Positions 26,912-35,263 of a DNA stretch of 54,855 bases are shown here, piece after piece; position 1 is the stretch's first letter, and each line of letters starts with the position of its first letter. The stretch is from an uncultured Acholeplasmataceae bacterium. GTDB taxonomy: Bacteria > Bacillota_I > Bacilli_A > Acholeplasmatales > Acholeplasmataceae. Under the pieces are notes generated by a model, which was not told where the DNA came from, searched no databases, and saw only the letters and a list, made by a program, of their open reading frames with translations. The stretch lies in the NCBI GenBank assembly GCA_927441705.1, contig CAKMKH010000033.1, positions 1-54,855 on the forward strand. Reading direction: 5' to 3'. The translations under genes were made by a program, and so were the position numbers.

Positions 26912-26939
26912 CAATCACTTTTAAGTGGTTGTTTTTTTT
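26912..26939 (+). terminator. Terminator of the cps module
   Basis: CAATCACTT and AAGTGGTTG pair over 9 bp with one G-U, followed by eight T. Confidence 0.8.
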
Positions 26940-26965
26940 AAATATTTATATTTAAACAAAAAACA

Positions 26966-26974
26966 TGATATAAT
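26966..26974 (+). promoter_or_regulatory. Extended -10 promoter of the ywaF-like/ilvE/EAL unit
   Basis: TGATATAAT lies 27 bases before the ATG at 27001, with GGAGAG as ribosome site. Confidence 0.6.
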
Positions 26975-27000
26975 TTAGATACAATGGAGAGTGATTAGAT

Positions 27001-27891
27001 ATGGGTCAAATACAAATATTTAATGGATATTATTTTTTATACATTTTATCTGCGATTGCAATAACCATTTTATCTGTTAGATTTTTAAAAAATAAGAGCG
27101 ATAGATTTAGACATTGGTTTATTTTTGGATTGATTATGACTAATTTCGCTGTGCATTTTTTAAAACTTTTAATCTATCCTTATTCGTTAGTTGATGAGAT
27201 ATGGACAAAAGTATCATTTGAAAATATCTGTGCAGCCAGCGTATTGTTATTTCCATTTTTATATTTTACAAAAAATAAAACATTAAAAGATTATATGGTT
27301 ATGGTAGGTATGGCAAGTGGTATTATAACGTTTGTTGCGCCACTAGATGCAATGAGTGATTTCTTTAATGGAACTATCTTTTTAGGTCCTAGAAGTGCAT
27401 TTATGTTAGAAAATATTAGATTTTATTTTGCGCATTACTTATTATTTTTAGTGCCATTTTTGATGATGCACTACAAGATGCATGAATTATCAATTAAAAG
27501 AGCTTATCGAGCACCATTTATGTTATTATTCATATTATTAGTTATCTTCATCAATGAGCTTATCATGACAGCAATCGGTTGGATTCCTAAAGAACATCTA
27601 TTTGATCCAAATAAACGTAATCCATCATTTATATTTGGTTCAAGATCTTCATTTACTGGATTAGGTTTGATGGTTGGTATATTTGTTCCTAGTTTTATGA
27701 TATTAACTCATCCTGTTTATGAGTTTACGTTTTATGTTCCAGTCCTATGGCAAATCATACCAGTGATGGTATATGGTGGATTAATTTCTTTAACATTTTG
27801 TATCATTTATGATAAAGAAGAAACCATTTTGTACTTTAAAAACTTATTAAAGCCTAGGTTACTTAACCAAGAAGAAAAACAAAATATATAA
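27001..27891 (+). CDS. YwaF-like polytopic membrane protein
   Basis: A 296-residue protein with about seven hydrophobic helices. It has a Glu-x-x-Cys motif (SFENICAASVLLFP) after the second helix and an F-x-x-H-x-L motif (VHFLKLL) in the second. The pattern recalls YwaF/TIGR02206, a relative of the TMEM164 membrane acyltransferase family, but this is a recollection without alignment. If true, it may act on lipids. It leads a likely operon with the aminotransferase (33-base gap) and the EAL protein. Function is unproven. Confidence 0.6.
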   Translation: MGQIQIFNGYYFLYILSAIAITILSVRFLKNKSDRFRHWFIFGLIMTNFAVHFLKLLIYPYSLVDEIWTKVSFENICAASVLLFPFLYFTKNKTLKDYMVMVGMASGIITFVAPLDAMSDFFNGTIFLGPRSAFMLENIRFYFAHYLLFLVPFLMMHYKMHELSIKRAYRAPFMLLFILLVIFINELIMTAIGWIPKEHLFDPNKRNPSFIFGSRSSFTGLGLMVGIFVPSFMILTHPVYEFTFYVPVLWQIIPVMVYGGLISLTFCIIYDKEETILYFKNLLKPRLLNQEEKQNI

Positions 27892-27924
27892 ACGCTTTGA
27901 CTAATTAAATTTTGGGAGGAAGTT

Positions 27925-28935
27925 ATGGAAAACAAAGCCAAAGGATTTACTTATGTTAAAACACCCTTTAATTACATCTCATATTATAAAGATGGCAAAT
28001 GGGATGAAGGTGTTTTAAGAGAAGAAGACACATTGACTATTTCTGCAACATCAACATCACTGCATTATGGTCAACAAGCATTTGAGGGCTTAAAAGCCTA
28101 TAGAAGAAAAGATGGAAATATTAATCTATTTAGAGTTTTAGACAACGCTAAAAGATTTCAAGACTCATGTGAACGTTTAATGATGCCTAAGGTAGCATTA
28201 GATGTTTTTGTTGAAGCAGTTAAAAAAACCGTTTTAGCAAACCATGAATTTGTGCCACCATATGGCACTAATGCAACCCTTTATGTTAGACCATTTATCA
28301 TAGGTGTTGGAAATAATCTTGGACTACGTCCAGCAAAAGAATATATATTTAGTGTTATAGTTTCACCAGTTGAATCTTATTTCGATGGACCATTAAAGCC
28401 TGTTGATATGATAACTTCAGATATTGATCGTGCTGCACCTCATGGCACAGGACATGTTAAAGTTGGTGGCAATTATGCAGCTAGCTTATATCCACAAGTT
28501 CTTGCAAGAGAAAAGGGATTTGCGGACACTATTTTTCTAGATCCAAGAACTCATACAAAAATTGAAGAAGTCGGCGCTGCAAACTTCTTTGCAATCACTA
28601 ATCAAAAAGCTTATATAACACCTAAGTCACCTTCAATATTAAATAGTATCACTAATAGAACCTTAAGATATATCGCAAGACACATGCTTATTTTAGATGT
28701 TGAAGAAACAGATATATTTATTGATAAACTTGATCATATTGCTGAAGCAGGTGCTTGTGGCACAGCAGCTCTAGTAACACCAATTGCTACAATTACTCAT
28801 AATGATCATGTCCATCAGTTTAAATGTCATAAAGAAATGGGACCTATTACCAAACAATTATATGATACAATTGTAGGCATACAGGTTGGAGATATACCTG
28901 ATCCAAGTAACTGGATTACAATTTTAAAACCTTAA
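27925..28935 (+). CDS. ilvE: Branched-chain amino acid aminotransferase
   Basis: A 336-residue PLP-dependent class IV aminotransferase. The catalytic Lys is in HVKVGGNYAAS. Other motifs are LHYGQQAFEGLKAYRR, DNAKRFQDSCERLMMP, the VGAANFFAI strand and the phosphate-binding GTAALVTPI. It interconverts Leu, Ile and Val with their keto acids using 2-oxoglutarate. In a host-dependent cell it may feed branched acyl chains. GGGAGGAAG precedes the ATG. It is flanked by membrane-protein genes in one unit. Confidence 0.93.
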   Translation: MENKAKGFTYVKTPFNYISYYKDGKWDEGVLREEDTLTISATSTSLHYGQQAFEGLKAYRRKDGNINLFRVLDNAKRFQDSCERLMMPKVALDVFVEAVKKTVLANHEFVPPYGTNATLYVRPFIIGVGNNLGLRPAKEYIFSVIVSPVESYFDGPLKPVDMITSDIDRAAPHGTGHVKVGGNYAASLYPQVLAREKGFADTIFLDPRTHTKIEEVGAANFFAITNQKAYITPKSPSILNSITNRTLRYIARHMLILDVEETDIFIDKLDHIAEAGACGTAALVTPIATITHNDHVHQFKCHKEMGPITKQLYDTIVGIQVGDIPDPSNWITILKP

Positions 28936-28945
28936 GGAGTAAAAT

Positions 28946-30571
28946 ATGGAAAATCAGCCAGAGCATAAAATTTATCATTGGCTAGTCAAGTATCATAAAA
29001 TCATCTCAGTTGTTATAACCATCGTTATGCTTGTGGCTTTTTACTTTTACATTAAAGCACTAAACAATAATCATTTATCACATACGCATGTGATGTATTT
29101 AGTGATTGTATTTGCTGGTAGTGTTTTAGGGTATGGTTTTGGAATTGCGACTGGAATTATTGCAGGTATACTGGTTGGACCACTTATGCCATACGATTTA
29201 ATTACAGGAGAAATGCAGTTGTTTTCAGATTGGGCTTTTAGATTAATCATGATGGTTATTGTTGGCGCAATGAGCGGATATTTCTCTAAAAATTATCGAT
29301 ACGTTCAAAATCGTATCAAATCGATAACAAATGTTAATGTTGAATCTAATTTATTTAACATAAACTATCTCAATGAGTATAATTTTAATGATGATGAACC
29401 ATATCTAATCATGTCTATGGTTATCGCTAATTATAAAACCATCTCTGATGTCGTTGGCTATAAAGCTTATTATGAATATATACAAAAGATTAATGAAACT
29501 TTAAAAGTTCATTTTCCAGATAGTGTATTAATACAAGTTGCAACTAATAAGTTATGGTTTATTACTAAATTACACAATTTCAATCAACATATTGATGATA
29601 TCGTCAAAGATATCAAAAAAATAAATCATATTTCGGATACTAAACTATTCGTGGATTTCGGTTTAGGATTTCATCAAATCAGAATAGATAAAAAAAATAT
29701 CATTACAAACTACTTTATTGATACTGATCTTGCAGCAAATCAAGCTTTAGAAAAACACATTTTATATACGAAGTTCGCAAATATTGAAACAACTAAAAAA
29801 TTCGAGTATGAATTGCTTTCAGAATTTGATTCAGCGCTAATAGATGGACAAATCTATTTAGAATATCAACCTAAAATAGATTTAAAAACAAGAAAACCTA
29901 TAGGTCTTGAAGCTTTAATTAGATGGTATCATCCTACAAAGAAAATGATTTATCCAGATCAATTTATACCAGCAGTTGAAGAAACATCTTTAATTCATAA
30001 GATGACAGAAGAAGTCTTTCGTAAATCTCTTGTTTATCATCAAAAATTAAAAGAAAAAGGTATTGAAATACCTATATCAATCAATATTTCCACTAAAAAT
30101 TTATATGATGTAAGTTTTTATAATCAAATGATCCATATATTTTCAACTTTTGATGTGAAACCAAGTATGGTTGAATTAGAAATAACAGAAACAGTTTTAA
30201 TGGAAAAACCAGAACTTAGTAAACAAATCTTAGAAAAATTTGCAAATTTTGGATTTAAGATTGCGATTGATGACTTTGGTAAAGGGTATTCATCGTTAGC
30301 ATATTTAGCACAATTTCCAATTAATACGATTAAAATTGATCGTTTCTTCACATCTACCATATTGATTTCACCAACTGCTCAAGCCATTGTGAAAGCAACC
30401 ATCAATTTAGCATTACAGTTAGGCTATGAAGTATTAATCGAAGGCGTAGAAGATCTAAAGACTGCCAATTTAATGGAGTCTTATGGATGTCATACAGCGC
30501 AAGGTTATTACTTTATGAAACCCCAAAAAGAAATAACTATCACAGAATATTTAAGTGCTCAATATAGGTAA
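28946..30571 (+). CDS. Membrane-bound EAL-domain phosphodiesterase with degenerate GGDEF-like domain
   Basis: This 541-residue protein has three or four N-terminal membrane helices (about 19-37, 48-80 and 98-113) and a GGDEF-fold-like region (about 140-280). In that region the signature loop reads VATNKLWF instead of GGDEF. A full EAL domain follows (about 290-535). EAL residues are kept: EALIRW (322-327), INIST, LEITET (411-416), DDFGKGYSS (442-450), KID (463-465), EGVE (499-502) and QGYYF (519-523). It should hydrolyse c-di-GMP or a related dinucleotide at the inner membrane, while the GGDEF-like part is probably inactive or regulatory. It follows ilvE by 10 bases. Confidence 0.9.
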   Translation: MENQPEHKIYHWLVKYHKIISVVITIVMLVAFYFYIKALNNNHLSHTHVMYLVIVFAGSVLGYGFGIATGIIAGILVGPLMPYDLITGEMQLFSDWAFRLIMMVIVGAMSGYFSKNYRYVQNRIKSITNVNVESNLFNINYLNEYNFNDDEPYLIMSMVIANYKTISDVVGYKAYYEYIQKINETLKVHFPDSVLIQVATNKLWFITKLHNFNQHIDDIVKDIKKINHISDTKLFVDFGLGFHQIRIDKKNIITNYFIDTDLAANQALEKHILYTKFANIETTKKFEYELLSEFDSALIDGQIYLEYQPKIDLKTRKPIGLEALIRWYHPTKKMIYPDQFIPAVEETSLIHKMTEEVFRKSLVYHQKLKEKGIEIPISINISTKNLYDVSFYNQMIHIFSTFDVKPSMVELEITETVLMEKPELSKQILEKFANFGFKIAIDDFGKGYSSLAYLAQFPINTIKIDRFFTSTILISPTAQAIVKATINLALQLGYEVLIEGVEDLKTANLMESYGCHTAQGYYFMKPQKEITITEYLSAQYR

Positions 30572-30590
30572 ACCAAACAGGGGGTACTAT

Positions 30591-30671
30591 ATGAGGAGAA
30601 AACGCATTATATTTTTGTTGGAAGTAGCTATCTTACTAGCTGGTCTAATCTACATCATTGTCTCTATTTAA
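30591..30671 (+). CDS. Small 26-residue single-helix membrane peptide
   Basis: A short ORF (ATG at 30591, TAA at 30669-30671) has one of the best ribosome sites in the window, AGGGGG ending 6 bases before the ATG. It has a basic N-terminus (MRRKR), then a hydrophobic helix with one Glu at position 11. It starts 19 bases after the EAL gene and ends just before a strong terminator, so it is the last gene of that operon. I do not recognise it. It could be a small regulator of the EAL protein or a toxin-like peptide. Confidence 0.65.
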   Translation: MRRKRIIFLLEVAILLAGLIYIIVSI

Positions 30672-30674
30672 TCA

Positions 30675-30714
30675 AAAAAGGACATTTATTTCATTTTAAA
30701 TGAATGTCCTTTTT
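30675..30714. terminator. Bidirectional terminator after the EAL/small-peptide unit
   Basis: AAAAAGGACATT and AATGTCCTTTTT pair perfectly over 12 bp, with further pairing inside the loop. It lies between convergent units. Confidence 0.85.
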
Positions 30715-30737
30715 GTTTATATATTTATACTTATTAT

Positions 30738-32144
30738 TTATTTGATAAGACTTGGTTTATCTACTAACTGATATCTACCCTGAATAATATCAAATTCTGT
30801 TTGTGTGTTGCTGTTTTCCCAAATTGAAAAGATAATAATTAAAATGACTGAATAAGCAACTACATATTGCACATTATCTATGATCCCATGGATTTGACTT
30901 GCTAGATATCCGATCATAAATAATGATTTTTCTAATGTTATAGATCTAAAGAAAAATGATGCGACTTGAATATAATGAACACATAAAGCAATAAATCCAA
31001 AGAGTCCCATAGCTGCAAATGTTTGAACAATCGTAGAATGATACATAAATAGTCTTGTGTCTGGATTTAACTGTTGTAGTGATAACCAACCTCCACCGAA
31101 GATTGGATGCGCTTTAAAGACTTCATAGCCTTGTCTGTAGATATCTAGACGACCTGACGAAAACTCGTTTAGATCTTGACCAAATGATTGAACAAATGTA
31201 TCCCACCATTTAAATAATGCTTCTTGGTAGATGAAAAAGATGATGAAGATGAGTAGGAAAAAAGCGAGCATTTGAATGAGTTGGATTCTATGTCCTTTAA
31301 CTAAATTAAAAATCATGACTCCTAGAAAACTAAATGCAAATCCAATAATACCACCACGAGATTCAGATAGAATGACAACGATTACTGGAACGACCATGAT
31401 AAACCATAAATACATATTCTTAAATGGTTTTTTGTAGATGAAATAAATATATGATGGAAATGTTAAAGCGATATAAAAACACATATCGTTTATATTTGCC
31501 CATCCTAGATTTCTTCCCCATCCAACAAATAAACGATCAACGAACTCTAGTTCAGGATATAGCATAAAGCCTCTATACAAATAGATACCTACTTGAAGTG
31601 TCAATAGTATATTTGCTAAAACCATGATTTTAAAAATATATGAAATATGACCTTTTACAGTAGAAGTTAAAAATAGATAAAAACCTAAATAAGCAAATCC
31701 TACAAGTGAAATAGGTAGTGATTCTATGTCAAAAGGTAAGAAAAATAATGATAAAACATATGCAAAAGCAATTAGTAAGAAACCTAAAGTAAAATATCCC
31801 TTTTTAAAGGTGGGTTTAAATCTTATAAAATGAATGATTGGACCTAAAAAGATAAGTCCTAATGCAATATAGATCCATGCAAAACTAACAGCTGTTTCAA
31901 ATGTCATATCACTTTTATTTAAGATAAAAACAAAAGACATTAGTATAGGGGTTATATAAAGTGTATTTTTAAATAATATTAAAATGATAAACATGAGTGA
32001 TATTAAAATAAAAAAACCACTAATGTTATATATGTTAAATGCATGGGGTGGCGTTTCTTGATAAAATGACCAAGAGATTAATGTCAGCGCAAAGATGATT
32101 GCGATATAAACACCACTATTTAAGAAACGTTCGATGTGTTTCAT
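30738..32144 (-). CDS. O-antigen ligase / Wzy polymerase-like membrane protein
   Basis: A 468-residue protein with 11 or 12 hydrophobic helices and a large extracytoplasmic loop (about 320-380). The O-antigen ligase family pattern is present: SRGGIIGF, then HPIFGGGWLSLQQLNPDTR, then HSTIVQTFAAMGLFGF. Such proteins polymerise or transfer lipid-linked sugar chains outside the membrane. It is the only polysaccharide polymerase candidate here and may work with the CpsBCD module 4 kb away, an inference from content only. AAGGAGG precedes its start. Confidence 0.8.
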   Translation of the reverse strand: MKHIERFLNSGVYIAIIFALTLISWSFYQETPPHAFNIYNISGFFILISLMFIILILFKNTLYITPILMSFVFILNKSDMTFETAVSFAWIYIALGLIFLGPIIHFIRFKPTFKKGYFTLGFLLIAFAYVLSLFFLPFDIESLPISLVGFAYLGFYLFLTSTVKGHISYIFKIMVLANILLTLQVGIYLYRGFMLYPELEFVDRLFVGWGRNLGWANINDMCFYIALTFPSYIYFIYKKPFKNMYLWFIMVVPVIVVILSESRGGIIGFAFSFLGVMIFNLVKGHRIQLIQMLAFFLLIFIIFFIYQEALFKWWDTFVQSFGQDLNEFSSGRLDIYRQGYEVFKAHPIFGGGWLSLQQLNPDTRLFMYHSTIVQTFAAMGLFGFIALCVHYIQVASFFFRSITLEKSLFMIGYLASQIHGIIDNVQYVVAYSVILIIIFSIWENSNTQTEFDIIQGRYQLVDKPSLIK

Positions 32145-32170
32145 GCTTGCCTCCTTGATGACTTATTACT

Positions 32171-32199
32171 ATTATATGATTTTTTAAAACATATTCAAA
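32171..32199 (-). promoter_or_regulatory. Promoter of the ligase-like gene
   Basis: On the minus strand TTTGAA and TATAAT are spaced by 17 bases, about 27 bases before the ATG. Confidence 0.65.
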
Positions 32200-32225
32200 G
32201 AAAAAGAACGCATTTTATGCGTCCT
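32195..32225 (-). terminator. Terminator after the HPr-kinase-like gene
   Basis: Minus strand: AGGACGCAT and ATGCGTTCT pair around AAA, followed by TTTTCTTTG. The stop codon of the gene lies within the stem and loop. Confidence 0.7.
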
Positions 32226-33924
32226 TTGTTAGTAATTGTAATAATTTTTTAGCAGCTTCTTGTGGACCATCCATTTGTTTTCCCTTGATAGCTAGTCTAG
32301 TGTATAGTTCTCCAACCTTTGTTTTTGATTTATAAAGCAGTGAAAATATGTTATCAATAATTGGATCAGTAAGTTCTTTTTGTTGAACTGGTCCAAAAGG
32401 ATTGGCAAAATAACTTTCAACTAATCCAACTTCGGCTGTCGTGCCTTTCGCAAATCTTCTTCCTAATTTAAAGACTTCTAAAGCCTCATCAAGATGTTCA
32501 TAATATTTTAAGCCTTCTTCGGTGTCTATATAGTTATTTGCGTAGAATAAGTAATCAACTTTATGATCTTCAACGATAAAATTATATGTCGATACAGGTA
32601 GAATAACTCTAGCATTAATTTGGTCAGGGTTTAAAAAGATAGCGCGATCCATTTCTTGATACGCATATCCTGCATCTAGGTCATCTAATCTTACGAATGC
32701 ACCGATTTCTGTACCATTGGCATATATTTCCCTGTTTTTTATGAAAAAGGTTCCCATATCGTCAAATATGACGCGCATATCTTTGATATAATCTTTGCCT
32801 ATGATTCTTAAGGCTTCTAGTGTCTCGGATTTACCTGCACCACTATCACCAATAACTGCAATATTTTTATCTTTATTATTTTTTAGTAATACCTTGACCA
32901 TTGCTCCATGAATCGGTAGATTGTCATGATCAATTTGGTAAATGTTATGAAGTGTTAATAACATCTTTTTTAAATATCCAAAATAGTCATTTTTATCTAG
33001 TCTAGATACAACACCAATATAATAATTTTCTTTTAAATCTTTATAATATGTACAATCAAAATCATTTTCTCTTACACCGTAAACATAAATTAAATCTGGT
33101 TTAGTATGTTCATATTCACTAAAACTAGCTGGTTCGAATAAATTACTTAAAGCAATTCCATGATGTAGAAAATCTCTATGAATATAGACAAAAGCAATGA
33201 GTTTTCCAACTTTAATAGGATAACAAATGTAGTGAAGCTTGTTCATTGAAATATGGTCAAGTGGATTTACATTTATTTCTTTAAATAAACCTTCTCGTTT
33301 ATTTGATTTTGAATAAATAATAAATGGAGGTCTAGTTAGTATATCTTGAATGAAATTGACGTTTTGAAGATTTTGATAAGTCATATGATTGCTAAATTTA
33401 TGAGGCATTAAAACAATATTTGCGTTAACACCCGCAGGAAGCTGTCTAAATGTTAAGAAGTTTCTACCTAAGATCTTTTGTGTAACAGTTCTATATAGGA
33501 CTAAAATTTTTTGATTAAACTGATCAGATTGTGAAACAAGCGTCTCAGCATGTGATTGATGAGGAAATCTTTTATTTCCTAAAATCATACCGATACGTTC
33601 TAATTTTCTCCAGTAATCATAAAAACTTTCTGTAAATCTATAAAATTCATTACGATTTTTTATTAAAGGTATTAACGAAGGATTCTTCTTATCGATATCT
33701 TGATAATCATAGATAAGAAGCAGTTTATAGGCATCGTGAATCATTGAGATTCTTATGCCCTTAAAGCTTTGAATCAAAGCATTTTTTTCTAATCTAAGTT
33801 TTCTAATGTATTGTGCCAATACCATTTCAAAACTTTTAGAAGATACGATGTTGACCTCGCTATCACATAGAGATGCGTTAAAGTTTATGAGTGCGTAATT
33901 ATTTGTTAAATGAAATCTTTTCAT
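32215..33924 (-). CDS. P-loop protein with C-terminal HPr kinase/PEPCK-fold domain, function unknown
   Basis: In this 569-residue protein, residues 1-335 are not recognised. The C-terminal part resembles the HPr kinase/phosphorylase and PEP carboxykinase fold: IHGAMVKV (338-345), P-loop IGDSGAGKSETLEAL (358-372), FDDMG (387-391) and NGTEIGAFVRLDD (about 403-415). These match HPrK's HG, GDSGxGKSE and DD motifs. The length and N-terminus differ from both HPrK (about 310 residues) and PEPCK, and the HPrK signature is only loosely present. It may be a kinase, but the substrate is unknown. It has its own promoter and terminator. Confidence 0.7.
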   Translation of the reverse strand: MKRFHLTNNYALINFNASLCDSEVNIVSSKSFEMVLAQYIRKLRLEKNALIQSFKGIRISMIHDAYKLLLIYDYQDIDKKNPSLIPLIKNRNEFYRFTESFYDYWRKLERIGMILGNKRFPHQSHAETLVSQSDQFNQKILVLYRTVTQKILGRNFLTFRQLPAGVNANIVLMPHKFSNHMTYQNLQNVNFIQDILTRPPFIIYSKSNKREGLFKEINVNPLDHISMNKLHYICYPIKVGKLIAFVYIHRDFLHHGIALSNLFEPASFSEYEHTKPDLIYVYGVRENDFDCTYYKDLKENYYIGVVSRLDKNDYFGYLKKMLLTLHNIYQIDHDNLPIHGAMVKVLLKNNKDKNIAVIGDSGAGKSETLEALRIIGKDYIKDMRVIFDDMGTFFIKNREIYANGTEIGAFVRLDDLDAGYAYQEMDRAIFLNPDQINARVILPVSTYNFIVEDHKVDYLFYANNYIDTEEGLKYYEHLDEALEVFKLGRRFAKGTTAEVGLVESYFANPFGPVQQKELTDPIIDNIFSLLYKSKTKVGELYTRLAIKGKQMDGPQEAAKKLLQLLTKDA

Positions 33925-33951
33925 GTCATCAATCCTTTTCTTGTTTTAACT

Positions 33952-33960
33952 ATTTTACCA
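33952..33960 (-). promoter_or_regulatory. Extended -10 promoter of the HPr-kinase-like gene
   Basis: Minus strand TGGTAAAAT lies 27 bases before the ATG. AAAGGATTG is the ribosome site. Confidence 0.5.
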
Positions 33961-33966
33961 TAAATC

Positions 33967-33996
33967 GAAAAAAAAAATATCTAGCAACTAGATATC
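33967..33996 (-). terminator. Terminator after the double-GNAT gene
   Basis: Minus strand: ATATCTAG and CTAGATAT pair around TTG, followed by about ten T. The TAG stop overlaps the stem. Confidence 0.8.
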
Positions 33997-35106
33997 TTTT
34001 CTATAACAACGTCTACGTTTATGTTCTTTTACATCAAAGTTTTTCCATTGATTTTGAATGCCTGCATTAAGTTCTAATTCAGGACCAGATTCAGCAAATT
34101 TAACACCGTGCTTAGCTCCAGTTATTATACCATCTTCAAACATTAACGCGATGATTCCTCTACCTTGATGATTAGGATCGATTGCGATGAAATATAAGTC
34201 GATAACATCATAGTGTTTTAAACCCCATAAGAGTCGAATCCAGCCAAACGGAAATAAATGTCCATTGTTTTTCTTATTGACAATTGCTAGACTTGGCATG
34301 ATAACAGTAAACCCGACAATTTTTTTCTCTTTATCAAGTACAAACCAAATATATTCTAGTTGTACAAGAGCAATCATTTGTTTAATATAGTAATCCATAA
34401 CTTTATTAGTTATAGGGAAAAATCCATATAACTCTTCAAATGCAACATTATACATATCAAATGCTTCATATATATATTTAAACAATTGTTTTTTCTTGGT
34501 GCATTTAACGAGTTCATAACCATAACGTTTTCTAGCAATTTCAGCACCACGCTTGATTTTATCTGAAACTTCTGTTGGCCACTGAATTTGTTTTTCTGTC
34601 CAATCAACATCTTTTAAGAAGCCTAGTTTTTCTAAATGTACCATATAGTATGGATGATTATAGATAGTAATAAACATATTTAATTGGTCAAATCCATCAA
34701 CTAATAAGCCTTGTCTATCTAAATCAGTAAAGCCAATAGGTCCTATGATTTCATTCATGCCTTTTTCTTTGCCCCAAGATTCGATCTTAGCAATTAATGC
34801 TTTAGTCACTTCAAAATCATCGATCATATCAATTCTCGTAAATCTAACTTGCTTTTTGTTAAAAGCGTCATTTAATTTATGATTAATAATACCTGCAATC
34901 CTCCCAACGATTTTTCCATCTTTATAGGCAAGAAAACGAATGGAATCGCAGTATTCGTGAACTGGATTTTTCTTCGGATTAAAGACGTTTCTTTCATCCA
35001 TAGATAATGCTGGAACAAACTCATCTACTTTTTTATAGAGCTTGTTTGGAAACTCTGTAAACCGTATACCATCTAACAATGTACTGACTTCTTTAAGTGT
35101 AATCAT
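33988..35106 (-). CDS. GNAT-fold protein, probably two tandem acetyltransferase domains
   Basis: A 372-residue protein. The N-terminal half has a GNAT-like strand RFLAYKDGKIVGRIAGIIN. The C-terminal half has IWFVLDKEKKIVGFTVIMP and the acetyl-CoA loop IDPNHQGRGIIALMFEDGI. It belongs to a widespread, poorly characterised 370-residue family annotated only as N-acetyltransferase. The substrate is unknown. The ATG at 35106 is preferred over one 6 codons upstream because GGAGGT lies 8 bases before it. It is divergent from tig. Confidence 0.75.
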   Translation of the reverse strand: MITLKEVSTLLDGIRFTEFPNKLYKKVDEFVPALSMDERNVFNPKKNPVHEYCDSIRFLAYKDGKIVGRIAGIINHKLNDAFNKKQVRFTRIDMIDDFEVTKALIAKIESWGKEKGMNEIIGPIGFTDLDRQGLLVDGFDQLNMFITIYNHPYYMVHLEKLGFLKDVDWTEKQIQWPTEVSDKIKRGAEIARKRYGYELVKCTKKKQLFKYIYEAFDMYNVAFEELYGFFPITNKVMDYYIKQMIALVQLEYIWFVLDKEKKIVGFTVIMPSLAIVNKKNNGHLFPFGWIRLLWGLKHYDVIDLYFIAIDPNHQGRGIIALMFEDGIITGAKHGVKFAESGPELELNAGIQNQWKNFDVKEHKRRRCYRKDI

Positions 35107-35178
35107 ACTTGTAACCTCCATCACATAAAGTTATTTTATATCAATTTGTGAAATTGTGCAATCTTTAGTTAAAATACT

Positions 35179-35205
35179 TTGATTAAAATAAATATATGTT
35201 ATAAT
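35179..35205 (+). promoter_or_regulatory. Promoter of tig
   Basis: An extended -10 TGTTATAAT (35197-35205) with a weak TTGATT (35179-35184) upstream, 58 bases before the ATG. Confidence 0.6.
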
Positions 35206-35263
35206 AGAAAAGGTCGAATTAAAAAATTGATACATACCAAAAATATTTAAAAGGAGTAAGAAT

